Source: Pokkaliibacter sp046614695
GTDB lineage: Bacteria; Pseudomonadota; Gammaproteobacteria; Pseudomonadales; Balneatricaceae
Assembly: GCF_046614695.1 (NCBI RefSeq)
Contig: NZ_JBKKHQ010000001.1
Coordinates: forward strand, 124,001 to 188,000
Direction: 5' to 3'
Length of the DNA stretch: 64,000 bases
Positions 15,755 through 24,088 of the stretch are shown one piece after another; position 1 is the stretch's first letter; the number at the start of each line of letters is the position of its first letter. Under the pieces are notes generated by a model. The model was not told the DNA's origin, ran no database searches, and saw only the letters and a program-made list of their open reading frames with translations. A program made the translations under genes and the position numbers.

Positions 15755-16648
15755 ATGGTCAAAACCACCCAGATCGCCATGCTGTCTGCCCTGCTTGGGC
15801 TGATTTCAGTACAGACCGGCGCTGCCTTTGCCAAATCCCTGTTTCCTCTGATCGGTGCTGATGGCGTCGCCGCAGTGCGCCTTGGCATCTCCTCCATCGT
15901 TTTGGCGCTGGTGTTACGGCCCTGGCGCTTATGGGCGCTGAAAACCATCAAACCGCTGCATCTGGTGCTTTACGGGCTGATGCTCGGTCTGATGAACGTG
16001 CTGATTTATCGCGCCTTTTCCTACATTCCCGTCAGTATTGCCGTTTCCATTGAAGTGATAGGCCCGCTGGCAGTGGCCTTACTGGGCTCGCGTAAAAAGC
16101 AGGACCTGCTCTGGATTGCACTATCGGTGCTGGGTTTGGTGCTGTTGCCCTGGGGCAATCTGGATCATGGGCTGGATTATCGTGGGGTTGGCTTTGCACT
16201 GGCTGCTGCGTTTTGCTGGGCACTCTATGTGGTGATGGGCACGCGAGTCGCAAGTGGCGGAAGTCAGTCGGTGGCCAGCGGCATGCTGGTGGCGGCGCTT
16301 TTCATTGTGCCGATGGGCGCAGGACAAGCGGGGGCAGCGCTCATGTCGCCGTCAATGCTGATGCTTGGATTGCTGGTCGCCCTGCTTTCCAGCGTGTTTC
16401 CCTATGTGCTGGACATGGTGGCCATGCAGCGACTGCCATCGCGGGTGTTCGGTGTGCTTCTGAGTGGCTCCCCTGCGGTCAGTGCGGTTGCAGGTTGGGT
16501 GGTGCTGGGCGAAACCCTGTCAATGACACAGATCTGCGGTATTGGCGCCATCACTCTCGCCTGTGCTGGCTGTGCCTATCTCTCGGGGAAAGCGCGGGAT
16601 GACATTCTGGAGGTGATCGCTGACCCCAAAGAAAAAGCCCATTCCTGA
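15755..16648 (+). CDS. RhtA-like EamA-family exporter
   Basis: 297 residues from the ATG at 15755, close to the 295 of E. coli RhtA. An earlier ATG at 15707 and the frame back to 15617 give an extension with no membrane-protein character. About ten hydrophobic segments. The start aligns with RhtA (SVQTGAAFAKSLFPLIGADG), a threonine/homoserine exporter, and two EamA repeats are visible. The start lacks a strong ribosome binding site. The stop codon lies in the loop of a hairpin that probably terminates the convergent OsmC gene. Confidence 0.82.
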   Translation: MVKTTQIAMLSALLGLISVQTGAAFAKSLFPLIGADGVAAVRLGISSIVLALVLRPWRLWALKTIKPLHLVLYGLMLGLMNVLIYRAFSYIPVSIAVSIEVIGPLAVALLGSRKKQDLLWIALSVLGLVLLPWGNLDHGLDYRGVGFALAAAFCWALYVVMGTRVASGGSQSVASGMLVAALFIVPMGAGQAGAALMSPSMLMLGLLVALLSSVFPYVLDMVAMQRLPSRVFGVLLSGSPAVSAVAGWVVLGETLSMTQICGIGAITLACAGCAYLSGKARDDILEVIADPKEKAHS

Positions 16649-16657
16649 GAATGGGCT
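16636..16657 (-). terminator. Terminator of the OsmC gene overlapping the rhtA-like stop codon
   Basis: AGCCCATTC, loop CTGA, GAATGGGCT: a perfect 9-bp stem. On the minus strand it is followed by TTTTTCTTT. The TGA in the loop is the stop codon of the convergent exporter gene, so the terminator is encoded inside that gene's end. Confidence 0.85.
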
Positions 16658-16699
16658 CTGAGTTAGCCTCGCCAAAGTCACTCAGCAAGAGCCGTTCGA

Positions 16700-17122
16700 T
16701 CAGTTGACCTGGGTGGTAACGCTGATTTCAACGCCAGCCTTACGCGCCATATTTCCAACAGCACACATCTTGTCTGCCGCGGCGACGATCTCTTTCGCCT
16801 TGGCCTGATCTTCTTCAGTGGCCTCTGCTTTTAACGTTAGCGTCGCATGATGGGTGATCGTAAAGCTGTCTTTGGTTTCTTCTGCTTCGGTTTGCACGTT
16901 CAGGGCTTCAACAGGCAGTTTCTTGCCCTCGCTAATCGCGGACAAGGTTGCCAGAAAACATGCGGCAGTTGAGGCGACATAAAGCTCTTTCGGGTTGGAA
17001 CCCGTACCTGCACCACCCAGAGACTCAGGAATAGAAATGGCAGCAGAGAAGTCCTTGCCTTCGATCTGACCACTACCCTGCTTGCCGCCAGTCCAGTTCA
17101 GACTCAGTGTCGTACTCATCAT
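16700..17122 (-). CDS. OsmC-family peroxiredoxin-like protein
   Basis: 140 residues from the ATG at 17122, with AGGGAG upstream; an adjacent ATG at 17119 is equally usable. OsmC proteins reduce organic hydroperoxides through two cysteines. Both are visible: one in STAACFLATLSA near residue 56 and one in DKMCAVGN near residue 119. The start LSLNWTGGKQGSGQ and the SNPKELYVAS segment are typical of the OsmC branch rather than Ohr. It is probably monocistronic, with a terminator just downstream. Confidence 0.88.
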   Translation of the reverse strand: MMSTTLSLNWTGGKQGSGQIEGKDFSAAISIPESLGGAGTGSNPKELYVASTAACFLATLSAISEGKKLPVEALNVQTEAEETKDSFTITHHATLTLKAEATEEDQAKAKEIVAAADKMCAVGNMARKAGVEISVTTQVN

Positions 17123-17494
17123 TTTCTCTCCCTTCAAGAAGTTGGTTTACGGTTTTGGCCGGAGTTTAACGCTCGGAATTCATAGCGTTGCTCCGTCAAA
17201 AACAATTATAGAATAATCGATCCATAATTAAGCTTCAAGATCACCTAAGGCGAATAATGCGGCTTAAAACGACAAGAAAAGGAGTTAAGGGTCTGGCACA
17301 GAAGCGAGTGGTTGAATCGGGCAGCAGGTGACGGCACACTAGCCTCGTCGCGAAAAACGCACTTCCCTTCTGAGAGAGAATCTCAGAAGCAAGCCACAGG
17401 CAAGTGTCGAGCATACGTCTGAGTCACCATTGACTCAGGCCAGCGTCTCCTGAACCTATGACTTCTGCCGCGCAGAAGTGAACTGGAGCGCACT
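17123..17494. other. Intergenic region between osmC and the TetX-like gene
   Basis: About 370 bases with no gene. An AT-rich block at 17200-17235 is the likely osmC promoter. A perfect inverted repeat lies at 17367-17389 nearer the flavoprotein gene. The rest shows nothing I can name. Confidence 0.5.
17367..17389. repeat. Perfect 9-bp inverted repeat ahead of the TetX-like gene
   Basis: CTTCTGAGA, centre GAGAA, TCTCAGAAG. It lies about 105 bases upstream of the flavoprotein start, in the right place for an operator or leader hairpin. No T-run follows on either strand, so it is not a terminator. Confidence 0.55.
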
Positions 17495-18610
17495 ATGCCC
17501 AACACGATCGCTATTATCGGCGCAGGTCTTGCTGGCCTGACTCTCGCCCGACTTCTTCACCTTCACGGTATACACGCCGCCATCTTTGAAGCTGAGCCTT
17601 CTGCGCAGGCACGCCCTCAGGGTGGTCTGCTGGATATTCATACCTATAACGGCCAACAGGCGCTCAAAGCGGCAGGCTTGTTTGATGACTTTCTCACGCT
17701 GGTCCGCCCCGCTGAAGATGCCAAACGCATCGTCGATAAAAACGGGCGCATTCTGCTGGATCGGCCAGGTAACCCTCAGACAGCCCATCCTGAAGTGGAC
17801 CGGGGAGAACTTCGGCAATTATTGCTGAACTCACTACCGCCCGATCAGATTCACTGGGGGCACAAGCTATCGGCCATAACCTCAGGGGCTGATGGCACGC
17901 AGCGGCTGCGATTTGAGAATGGCGCCAGCTATGACGCCGCACTGGTGGTGGGGGCCGATGGCGCCTGGTCGCGGGTTCGCCCGGTGGTTTCAACCGAACA
18001 GCCGAAGTATTCCGGGCTGTGTTTCTTTGAACTGACTATCGCGAACATCAAAGCGACTCATCCTCACAGTGCGGCGTTAATCGGTTCGGGAACGTTAATG
18101 GCTGTCGCGCCCGGTCAGGGGATTCTCGCTCACTGCAATCAGGATGGCAGTGCCAGGCTCTATGTGGCGTTGGCACAATCGCTGGAATCGATCACGGCGC
18201 TGCAAGCCGCTGCCATACCTTCTGCGCTTCAGAATGCCTTTGCAGGCTGGGCACCGGAGCTGCTGGCCTTGATGGAGAATACTGACAAGCCCGCCCTGCT
18301 GCGGCCAATTTATGAGTTGCCGGTGGATCATCAATGGCCGTCTCATCCTGCCATTACACTGATTGGCGATGCTGCGCACCTGATGTCGCCCTTTGCTGGC
18401 GAAGGTGCCAATCTGGCGTTACTGGACGGCGCGGAACTGGCGCAGTACCTGGTTCAGCAGCCTGATAACCGGCCTGAAGCCATCGCTACATTTGAAGAGG
18501 CCATGTTCAGGCGAACACAGCCGTTTGCGAAAACCAGCGCCAGTAACCTGCGACGATTTTTTGACTCAGAGGCGCCCTACAGTACGGTGGGGCTATTTGA
18601 ACAACGTTAA
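17495..18610 (+). CDS. FAD-dependent monooxygenase, TetX-like
   Basis: 371 residues, length close to TetX. Class A flavoprotein monooxygenase using NAD(P)H and O2. The Rossmann motif GAGLAGLTLARLLHLHG is at the N-terminus. GGLLDIHTYNGQQALKAAGL near residue 48 matches the TetX segment closely in pattern, as does RGELRQLLLNSLP near residue 106. The late FAD motif GDAAHLMSPFAGEGANLAL is near residue 290. Chromosomal relatives are common and most do not give tetracycline resistance, so the natural substrate is open. Confidence 0.85.
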   Translation: MPNTIAIIGAGLAGLTLARLLHLHGIHAAIFEAEPSAQARPQGGLLDIHTYNGQQALKAAGLFDDFLTLVRPAEDAKRIVDKNGRILLDRPGNPQTAHPEVDRGELRQLLLNSLPPDQIHWGHKLSAITSGADGTQRLRFENGASYDAALVVGADGAWSRVRPVVSTEQPKYSGLCFFELTIANIKATHPHSAALIGSGTLMAVAPGQGILAHCNQDGSARLYVALAQSLESITALQAAAIPSALQNAFAGWAPELLALMENTDKPALLRPIYELPVDHQWPSHPAITLIGDAAHLMSPFAGEGANLALLDGAELAQYLVQQPDNRPEAIATFEEAMFRRTQPFAKTSASNLRRFFDSEAPYSTVGLFEQR

Positions 18611-18639
18611 GGTCGAAAGGCGTTAAGGCTAAGCAATAC

Positions 18640-18668
18640 ACCCGGGCCGATAACGCCCGGGTTCTTTT
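18640..18668 (+). terminator. Terminator of the TetX-like gene
   Basis: ACCCGGGC, loop CGATAAC, GCCCGGGT, then TCTTTT. A perfect 8-bp GC-rich stem between the convergent flavoprotein and tautomerase genes. Confidence 0.85.
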
Positions 18669-18673
18669 ACCGA

Positions 18674-18883
18674 CTAGTCTTCGATGCCGGCGCTGGCTTT
18701 ATTGAAAACCTCACCGGCAACGCCCCAGCCACCGTCTTTGACTTCATCGACGAGCACAATGGTGCTGGCGCGGCACTGTTCTCCCCAGAAGCCGACAAAC
18801 ATCTCGGTGGTTTTCTGGATAATCTCCTGCTTTTGTTCATCGCTGACAAAGCCTTCGGGCAGTTTGTAGTTGGCAAATGGCAT
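18674..18883 (-). CDS. 4-oxalocrotonate tautomerase family protein
   Basis: 69 residues from the ATG at 18883, which has AAGGAG 8 bases upstream. A longer frame to 18925 has no such signal. The chain starts Met-Pro (PFANYKLPEGF), which leaves the catalytic N-terminal proline of the tautomerase superfamily after methionine removal. The rest (SDEQKQEIIQKTTEM, then STIVLVDEVKDGGWG) fits the beta-alpha-beta fold. The natural substrate is not evident. Confidence 0.85.
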   Translation of the reverse strand: MPFANYKLPEGFVSDEQKQEIIQKTTEMFVGFWGEQCRASTIVLVDEVKDGGWGVAGEVFNKASAGIED

Positions 18884-19034
18884 GGTGTTACTCCTTATCT
18901 GTTCAGCGGCTGAGCGCCGCGTCAAATGCCATTGCAGTATCCTTTTTGAATAATGCCGGATAAATCAGCGAATTTTGTCTTCACTATTCGGAATTGATAA
19001 ACAAAGAGCAGTTGTTAGGATCGCCAAAAAGGCC

Positions 19035-19943
19035 TTACCTGAGCGGCCCAAACTTTTCCTGATACAGGGACGTAACCCAGTCGACAAACACGCGCACGCG
19101 CACGGAAAGCTGGCGATGGTAGGGATACATGGCGTGAATCTGTACGCCGGGGCTTTGCCACTGTGGCAGTAACTCCACCAGCTGGCCGCTTTGAATCAGT
19201 GGCTCAATTGGAAAGCGAGGTAGCTGAATTATGCCGCAACCGGAGAGCGCGGATGCCACGTAATTGTCAGAGCTGTTGACGCTTATCCAGCCCGGAACAT
19301 CGTAGGAGCGCTCTTGCCCATCGACGATAAACTCAAGCGGATAGTTGTGCTCATGGGGCGTATTGAAAAAACGCACGACCTGATGCTGTAGCAGCTCATC
19401 CGGATGAGAGGGCTTACCAAAGCGTTCGATATAAGCCGGGCTGGCGCAGAGCACTTCCGGCACTACCGCAAGCTTTCGTGCAATCAGGCTGGAGTCTTTC
19501 GGAACGCCGCCACGAATCACACAATCAATGCCCTCGCCCAGCAAGTCCACCAGGCGATCACCACTGGATAACACCAGCTCAATTCGTGGGTAGCGCTCGC
19601 GAAATTCCTGAATGCGTGGCAGTACCACATGGATCGCATGGGAATTATGCATATCCACCCGCAAGATTCCCTGAGGGTTGGCCGCGCTGTTTTGCAGGGC
19701 GCTTTCTGCCTCTTCAAGGTCATCAAGAATCTGCATACAGCGCTGGTAATAGGCCTGACCATCCGGCGTGGTGCGGACTTTTCGCGTTGTACGTTCCAGT
19801 AGACGCACACTTAAGCGCTCTTCGAGCTGCTTGATGGCATGGGTGGCGGTGGCTCGCGGAATGTTCAATGAGTTAGCGGCCTGGGTGAAGCTGCCGGTTT
19901 CAACAATCCTGGTGAAAAGCTGCATGGCATCCAGTCTGTCCAT
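19035..19943 (-). CDS. LysR-family regulator of the adjacent SDR gene
   Basis: 302 residues. The helix-turn-helix is clear (MQLFTRIVETGSFTQAANSL, then PRATATHAIKQLEERLSVRL). The C-terminal substrate domain begins near residue 90 with GILRVDM. It belongs to the common LysR group that sits divergently from a short-chain dehydrogenase or quinone reductase, as here, and probably regulates it. The binding site should lie within 19944-20059. Confidence 0.92.
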   Translation of the reverse strand: MDRLDAMQLFTRIVETGSFTQAANSLNIPRATATHAIKQLEERLSVRLLERTTRKVRTTPDGQAYYQRCMQILDDLEEAESALQNSAANPQGILRVDMHNSHAIHVVLPRIQEFRERYPRIELVLSSGDRLVDLLGEGIDCVIRGGVPKDSSLIARKLAVVPEVLCASPAYIERFGKPSHPDELLQHQVVRFFNTPHEHNYPLEFIVDGQERSYDVPGWISVNSSDNYVASALSGCGIIQLPRFPIEPLIQSGQLVELLPQWQSPGVQIHAMYPYHRQLSVRVRVFVDWVTSLYQEKFGPLR

Positions 19944-20059
19944 AGCGATTGTTAGTCCTCATTGAATTATCCTGGCAATTTTTACCGGTTTAACCCGGCC
20001 CTGCCAATGCCAATAATACAAAACACTTCATTCATTCACCGACTCTTCAGGAGCCTGTT

Positions 20060-20794
20060 ATGTCTTCCAACAACAAAACAGCCTTAGTTACCGGCAGTTC
20101 TCGCGGCATTGGTCACTCTATTGCTCTCAAACTGGCGGATGAAGGTTTTGATATCGTCGTTAATTACGCCGGTAACGTGCAAAAAGCCGAAGAAACGGTA
20201 GCGGCGATCACCGATAAGGGACGTAAGGCCATTGCCGTTCAGGCCGATCTGTCCAGCGAGGCGGATATTGCCCGTCTGTTCACTGAGATTGAACAATTCG
20301 GCGGTGTTGATGTAATCGTGCATAACGCGGGCATGATGACGATGTCACCGATCAGTGCGGAATCTCTGGAGGATTTCGATCGTACTATCGCCACTAATTT
20401 GCGCAGCACCTTCATGCTGATGGGCAAGGCGCGAGAGGTATTACCTGATGGCGGCCGCTTTATCGCCCTGTCCACCAGTGTTCTGGCGGTGAACTACCCC
20501 AACTATGGACCGTACATTGCCTCAAAAGCCGGTGTTGAGAGCCTGGTTCGCGTATTCGCTAATGAGATGCGTGGCCGCAGTATTACCGTGAATGCGGTTG
20601 CTCCGGGTCCGGTAGCCACCGAGCTGTTTTTCCAGGGCAAGAGCGAAGAGCTGATTGACCGGTTGAGCAAATTGCCACCGCTGGAGCGTCTGGGCAAACC
20701 TGAAGACATCGCTAATGTGGTGGCTTTCCTGGCAGGCCCTGAAGGTGGCTGGGTTAACGGCCAGATTCTGCGTGCGAACGGCGGCTTTGCCTGA
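20060..20794 (+). CDS. Short-chain dehydrogenase/reductase
   Basis: 244 residues. Classical SDR: cofactor motif TGSSRGIG near residue 12, HNAGMM near residue 91, catalytic Ser in LSTSVL near residue 138 and YxxxK as YIASK near residues 153-157. The C-terminal end ILRANGGFA fits the family. The residues after the third beta strand (ADLSS) allow NADPH or NADH. It is probably a carbonyl or quinone-type reductase under the divergent LysR. The ATG follows AGGAG about 7 bases upstream. Confidence 0.92.
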   Translation: MSSNNKTALVTGSSRGIGHSIALKLADEGFDIVVNYAGNVQKAEETVAAITDKGRKAIAVQADLSSEADIARLFTEIEQFGGVDVIVHNAGMMTMSPISAESLEDFDRTIATNLRSTFMLMGKAREVLPDGGRFIALSTSVLAVNYPNYGPYIASKAGVESLVRVFANEMRGRSITVNAVAPGPVATELFFQGKSEELIDRLSKLPPLERLGKPEDIANVVAFLAGPEGGWVNGQILRANGGFA

Positions 20795-20840
20795 TTGGCC
20801 TTAGGTCTTGTCACCGCTAACGCCGTAGCCCAGTGACCAG

Positions 20841-20870
20841 AAAAGCCCGGGATTATTCTCGGGCTTTTTT
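20841..20870. terminator. Bidirectional terminator between SDR and methyltransferase genes
   Basis: AAAAGCCCG, loop, CGGGCTTTTTT. The U-run is strong on the plus strand and the A-run gives a U-run on the minus strand too, serving both convergent genes. Confidence 0.88.
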
Positions 20871-20880
20871 GTTTGTCCGC

Positions 20881-21876
20881 TCAGGGGTGGTGAATAAAGT
20901 GCAGCACTTTTAAACTGCGCTCGGCATCTTCCTCAGGAAACTCCGGCGGATTCTCCAAACGTTCAACAAATGTCAGCGTCGGTGCTTCACGCTGCATTTC
21001 ATCCAGCAGAAACTGTGTCGAGACTTCCGGCGAGTTGACGCAGGCGAGGACTTCGCCCTGATCGGCGAGTAATTCCGGTAAGCGCCGCAGGATTTTCTGA
21101 TAGTCCTGAGTTAACACAAAACTGCCCTGCTGAAAGCTGGGTGGGTCAATAATGATCAGGTCATAAGGGCCGGATTTTCGTACCTTGCCCCAGCTTTTAA
21201 AGAGTTCATGTCCTAAAAACTGTACTTTATCCAGGTTATGACCATTCAGGCGATGGTTCTCCCGACCCCGCGTGAGTGCTCCGCGTGCCATGTCGAGATT
21301 GACGACACGTTCTGCGCCACCGGCAATAGCGGCCACTGAAAATCCGCAGGTATAAGCAAAGAGGTTCAGCACCTGCTTGCCTGCGCTATGCGCTTTCATC
21401 CAGCGACGGCCCAGGCGCATATCGAGGAACAGCCCCATATTCTGATTTCTGCCGACATCCAGCTGATAGCGCAGACCTTCTTCCACCACGACTGGTGCTG
21501 TATCCACCTCGCCTGTCAGTACCTGTGTTGGCGCACCCGCCTGATAGCGATGCTGCAGCAGAATGGTGTGATTCATCTCCTGACCCAGCGTTGTCAGCTG
21601 TTGCTCGAGTCGGGTGACAAACTCCGGTGTTTCCTCACTGAACAGCGTGATGAGCAGCTGCCCTTGCAGCCAGTCTGCAGTGATCTGCTCAAGGCCTGCA
21701 TAGGTCCTGCCGCGCCCATGGAACACACGGCGCACTTCTGCCGGAAGCGAGGTTAATGCCTGTCTGAGGATGTCGATAAAAACGGGAAGCTGCTGTAAAT
21801 CCATCATCCAATCACGGTGAAAAAAGTCTGCCAGTCTAGCAGACTCTGTATCGGCTGGGCTGGCGTAATGCGCCAT
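20881..21876 (-). CDS. RlmI/RlmK-like SAM-dependent methyltransferase
   Basis: 331 residues from the ATG at 21876; a TTG two codons upstream is less likely. The C-terminal half is a class I methyltransferase with the SAM loop VLNLFAYTCGFSVAA near residue 170 and the IDPPSF motif near residue 247, as in rRNA cytosine-C5/guanine-N7 methyltransferases of the RlmI/RlmK group (PF10672-type). The N-terminal 120 residues are not a clear PUA domain. The likely target is rRNA but the site is not readable. It could be called a general class I rRNA methyltransferase. Confidence 0.8.
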   Translation of the reverse strand: MAHYASPADTESARLADFFHRDWMMDLQQLPVFIDILRQALTSLPAEVRRVFHGRGRTYAGLEQITADWLQGQLLITLFSEETPEFVTRLEQQLTTLGQEMNHTILLQHRYQAGAPTQVLTGEVDTAPVVVEEGLRYQLDVGRNQNMGLFLDMRLGRRWMKAHSAGKQVLNLFAYTCGFSVAAIAGGAERVVNLDMARGALTRGRENHRLNGHNLDKVQFLGHELFKSWGKVRKSGPYDLIIIDPPSFQQGSFVLTQDYQKILRRLPELLADQGEVLACVNSPEVSTQFLLDEMQREAPTLTFVERLENPPEFPEEDAERSLKVLHFIHHP

Positions 21877-21927
21877 CAGCAATGAAAAAGCCAGCAGAGC
21901 GGCTGGCCTGGAGGTTCAAAGTGTTTG

Positions 21928-22911
21928 TTACTCCGCGAGGGAGTAATTGATGGGTACCCATTGATAGCCATTATCTGACTTGTTGATGTAACCAAGACCT
22001 GGGAATGGCAGATGGGCACCAACGACCAGGGTGCCGTTTTCAGCCGCATGATCAAACACCGCTTTACGGGCGGCGATGGCTTCTTTGTCATCCGAATCAA
22101 AGCCTACCGCGTATTCGGGGTGAGCAAACTGCACGGCGGCAAAGTGGATAAGATCGCCTAAGACAATCAGCTTCTGCCCTTCACTTTCGATGGTATAGGT
22201 CTCGTGCCCCGGGGTATGGCCGAATTCAGCCTGAGCGGTAATACCCGGAGACAGCAAGGCTCCCGAGGAAAAAGTCTGGAAAGCGCCGGCTTTCTGATAC
22301 GGCTCCATTTCTTCCATGGCGACGGCAAAGCCACGTTGTTTGCCTTCAGGCGCCTTTGCCATGGTGTCTTCATCCAGCCAGTAATTGGCTTCAACCTCAC
22401 TGGCTTTGACTACGGCATTGGGGAAGACGCGCTCCCCTTCATGGCTGAGGCCGCCAACATGGTCAGGGTGCATGTGGGTGATGTAAATCTCGTCCACCTG
22501 CTCAGGTGAATATCCGGCATTCTTCAGGCTCTTCAACATACGGCCATTGGTCGGCCCCATGCCGCCTGTACCGGTATCAATCAGGATCAGCTTCTCGCCG
22601 GTATTGATCAGCACTTCGTTGACGGAGGTGGTCACCGGGTTGGTGAGGTGTTGTTGCTTGAGCAGTGCATTCAGTTCGTCGGGGGCAATGCCTTTTAACA
22701 GTTTGTCCGCGGGCAGTGGATTGGTGCCATCCGACAGGACAGTGACTTCAAAGTTCCCCAGCATGGTGCGGTAGTAGCCTGCCTGAGTTTTGACCATGGG
22801 GGCTTTGGCATAGGCAGCAGGCGCTACCACGCCCAAAGCTGTGATCAGTGCGCCGGTTATCGCCATGGTTCGGGCAAACATGGCAGAGCGGGAGCGTGTC
22901 GATACGGTCAT
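21928..22911 (-). CDS. Exported metallo-beta-lactamase-fold hydrolase
   Basis: 327 residues from the ATG at 22911, which has GGAGG 5-6 bases upstream; the longer frame to 22941 is not used. The N-terminal 40 residues form a signal peptide ending in APAAYA, so the product is periplasmic. The metal site HMHPDHVGG is near residue 146, with later ligands in EFGHTPGHETY, the Asp in LGDLIH, and GAHLPFPGLGY. This layout fits the MBL branch containing lactonases and other esterases. The substrate is unknown; an acyl-homoserine lactone or similar lactone is possible but not shown. Confidence 0.85.
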   Translation of the reverse strand: MTVSTRSRSAMFARTMAITGALITALGVVAPAAYAKAPMVKTQAGYYRTMLGNFEVTVLSDGTNPLPADKLLKGIAPDELNALLKQQHLTNPVTTSVNEVLINTGEKLILIDTGTGGMGPTNGRMLKSLKNAGYSPEQVDEIYITHMHPDHVGGLSHEGERVFPNAVVKASEVEANYWLDEDTMAKAPEGKQRGFAVAMEEMEPYQKAGAFQTFSSGALLSPGITAQAEFGHTPGHETYTIESEGQKLIVLGDLIHFAAVQFAHPEYAVGFDSDDKEAIAARKAVFDHAAENGTLVVGAHLPFPGLGYINKSDNGYQWVPINYSLAE

Positions 22912-23052
22912 TGCAGCCTCCTTTCGGGTAGCGTCTGTCATCGTCCTCGGACGATCATGCAGAATGGGGGAAATCCATCAGACTACAAAGGATAACGGCA
23001 GATTGCATCTGCTTAAGTGCTGGCACGGTCTGCAACACTTCAGTGATAGGCA

Positions 23053-23847
23053 CTAGCGTGTGAGAGTTGCATCCACCCAGTGGTCAATCAGCCCGACCGC
23101 ACGGGACTCAATACCAAAATAGCCATGGGCGGTTTTACTGTGGCACGGGTCGCTCGACAGGGTTTTGCCGCCACTGACAAACGACAGGCTAATATCGCTG
23201 GCGCGGGTCATCACTCGGGCGATACCGGTCGCCATGGCGGGAGGTGACACCGGGCATTGGTCACGACGGTTGCCGATAATCAGCGTGGGCAGTCGGACAC
23301 TCTGAACACCTGCGTTAAAGACGGTTTTGCGGTGCTTTTCATTGACGGTAATGGGCGTACTGAGCACAACCCCTGAAAGGCTGCCGCTGGGAGAGTGCGC
23401 AGCGCCGTTGACGGCAGACAAGGTGCCATAGCCATGCCCGACCAGAAATACCGGCAACCGGCTTAGCCCATGGGCGCGTTCAATCCAGCGGTCGAGTAGC
23501 GTCAGGTTGTCATCCCCCAGCAGTCGGGCATCGCCCTTGCCTTTAATAACCTGAGGAATCAGCACCGCATAGCCGCGCCAGAGCCATTGAGACTGAGCGC
23601 GAAGCAGAAAGTCATCTTGCGGGAAGCCTGAGGAATGGGTCTGTTCCGGCCAGGACTCTTTGCTGTCTGAAAGCAGAATGAGCACCGCTTTGGGTAGCTC
23701 CGGCACCAGATAAAGCGCCTGATAAGTATGCCCTTTGACTTTTTCTTCAATCATTGTGCGGGTGATGTGCTCAGGCGCAGCATTCGCCTGATTCACCAGC
23801 GTAACCAGCAACATGGCGAAGAAAAGCAGCAAGGCCTTGAAGCTCAT
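23053..23847 (-). CDS. Exported alpha/beta-hydrolase-like protein, DUF3530-like
   Basis: 264 residues from the ATG at 23847; an upstream GTG at 23892 would add 15 residues without a signal. Residues 1-25 are a typical signal peptide (ALLLFFAMLLVTL, cut after ANA), so it is secreted to the periplasm. The fold resembles an alpha/beta hydrolase: VFLVGHGYGTLSA near residue 138 stands at the nucleophile elbow, but glycine replaces the catalytic serine. DUF3530 proteins share this feature, so it may bind rather than hydrolyse. Two cysteines (DQCPVS and SDPCHS) could form a disulfide. Confidence 0.65.
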   Translation of the reverse strand: MSFKALLLFFAMLLVTLVNQANAAPEHITRTMIEEKVKGHTYQALYLVPELPKAVLILLSDSKESWPEQTHSSGFPQDDFLLRAQSQWLWRGYAVLIPQVIKGKGDARLLGDDNLTLLDRWIERAHGLSRLPVFLVGHGYGTLSAVNGAAHSPSGSLSGVVLSTPITVNEKHRKTVFNAGVQSVRLPTLIIGNRRDQCPVSPPAMATGIARVMTRASDISLSFVSGGKTLSSDPCHSKTAHGYFGIESRAVGLIDHWVDATLTR

Positions 23848-24088
23848 CCTGAGCGTGTGGCGTTGAGTGGGAGGAACAGAATCGCTGGGCACAAATACTA
23901 CTCAACAGCAGGTGAAGGATGGCAGTTATCAAGCGGGCTTAGTCTAGAAGCCAAGAGGCAGAACCGCCATTGATAATTCGGGCAATTCGGGCACTCAACA
24001 CTGCGTTGTAAAGCGTCACCTTTCCGTGGTGCGCCAAAGGCTGCGCACCATGCCTGCGATCATCCATCAGGTCAAGTTTTTGGCTGCT

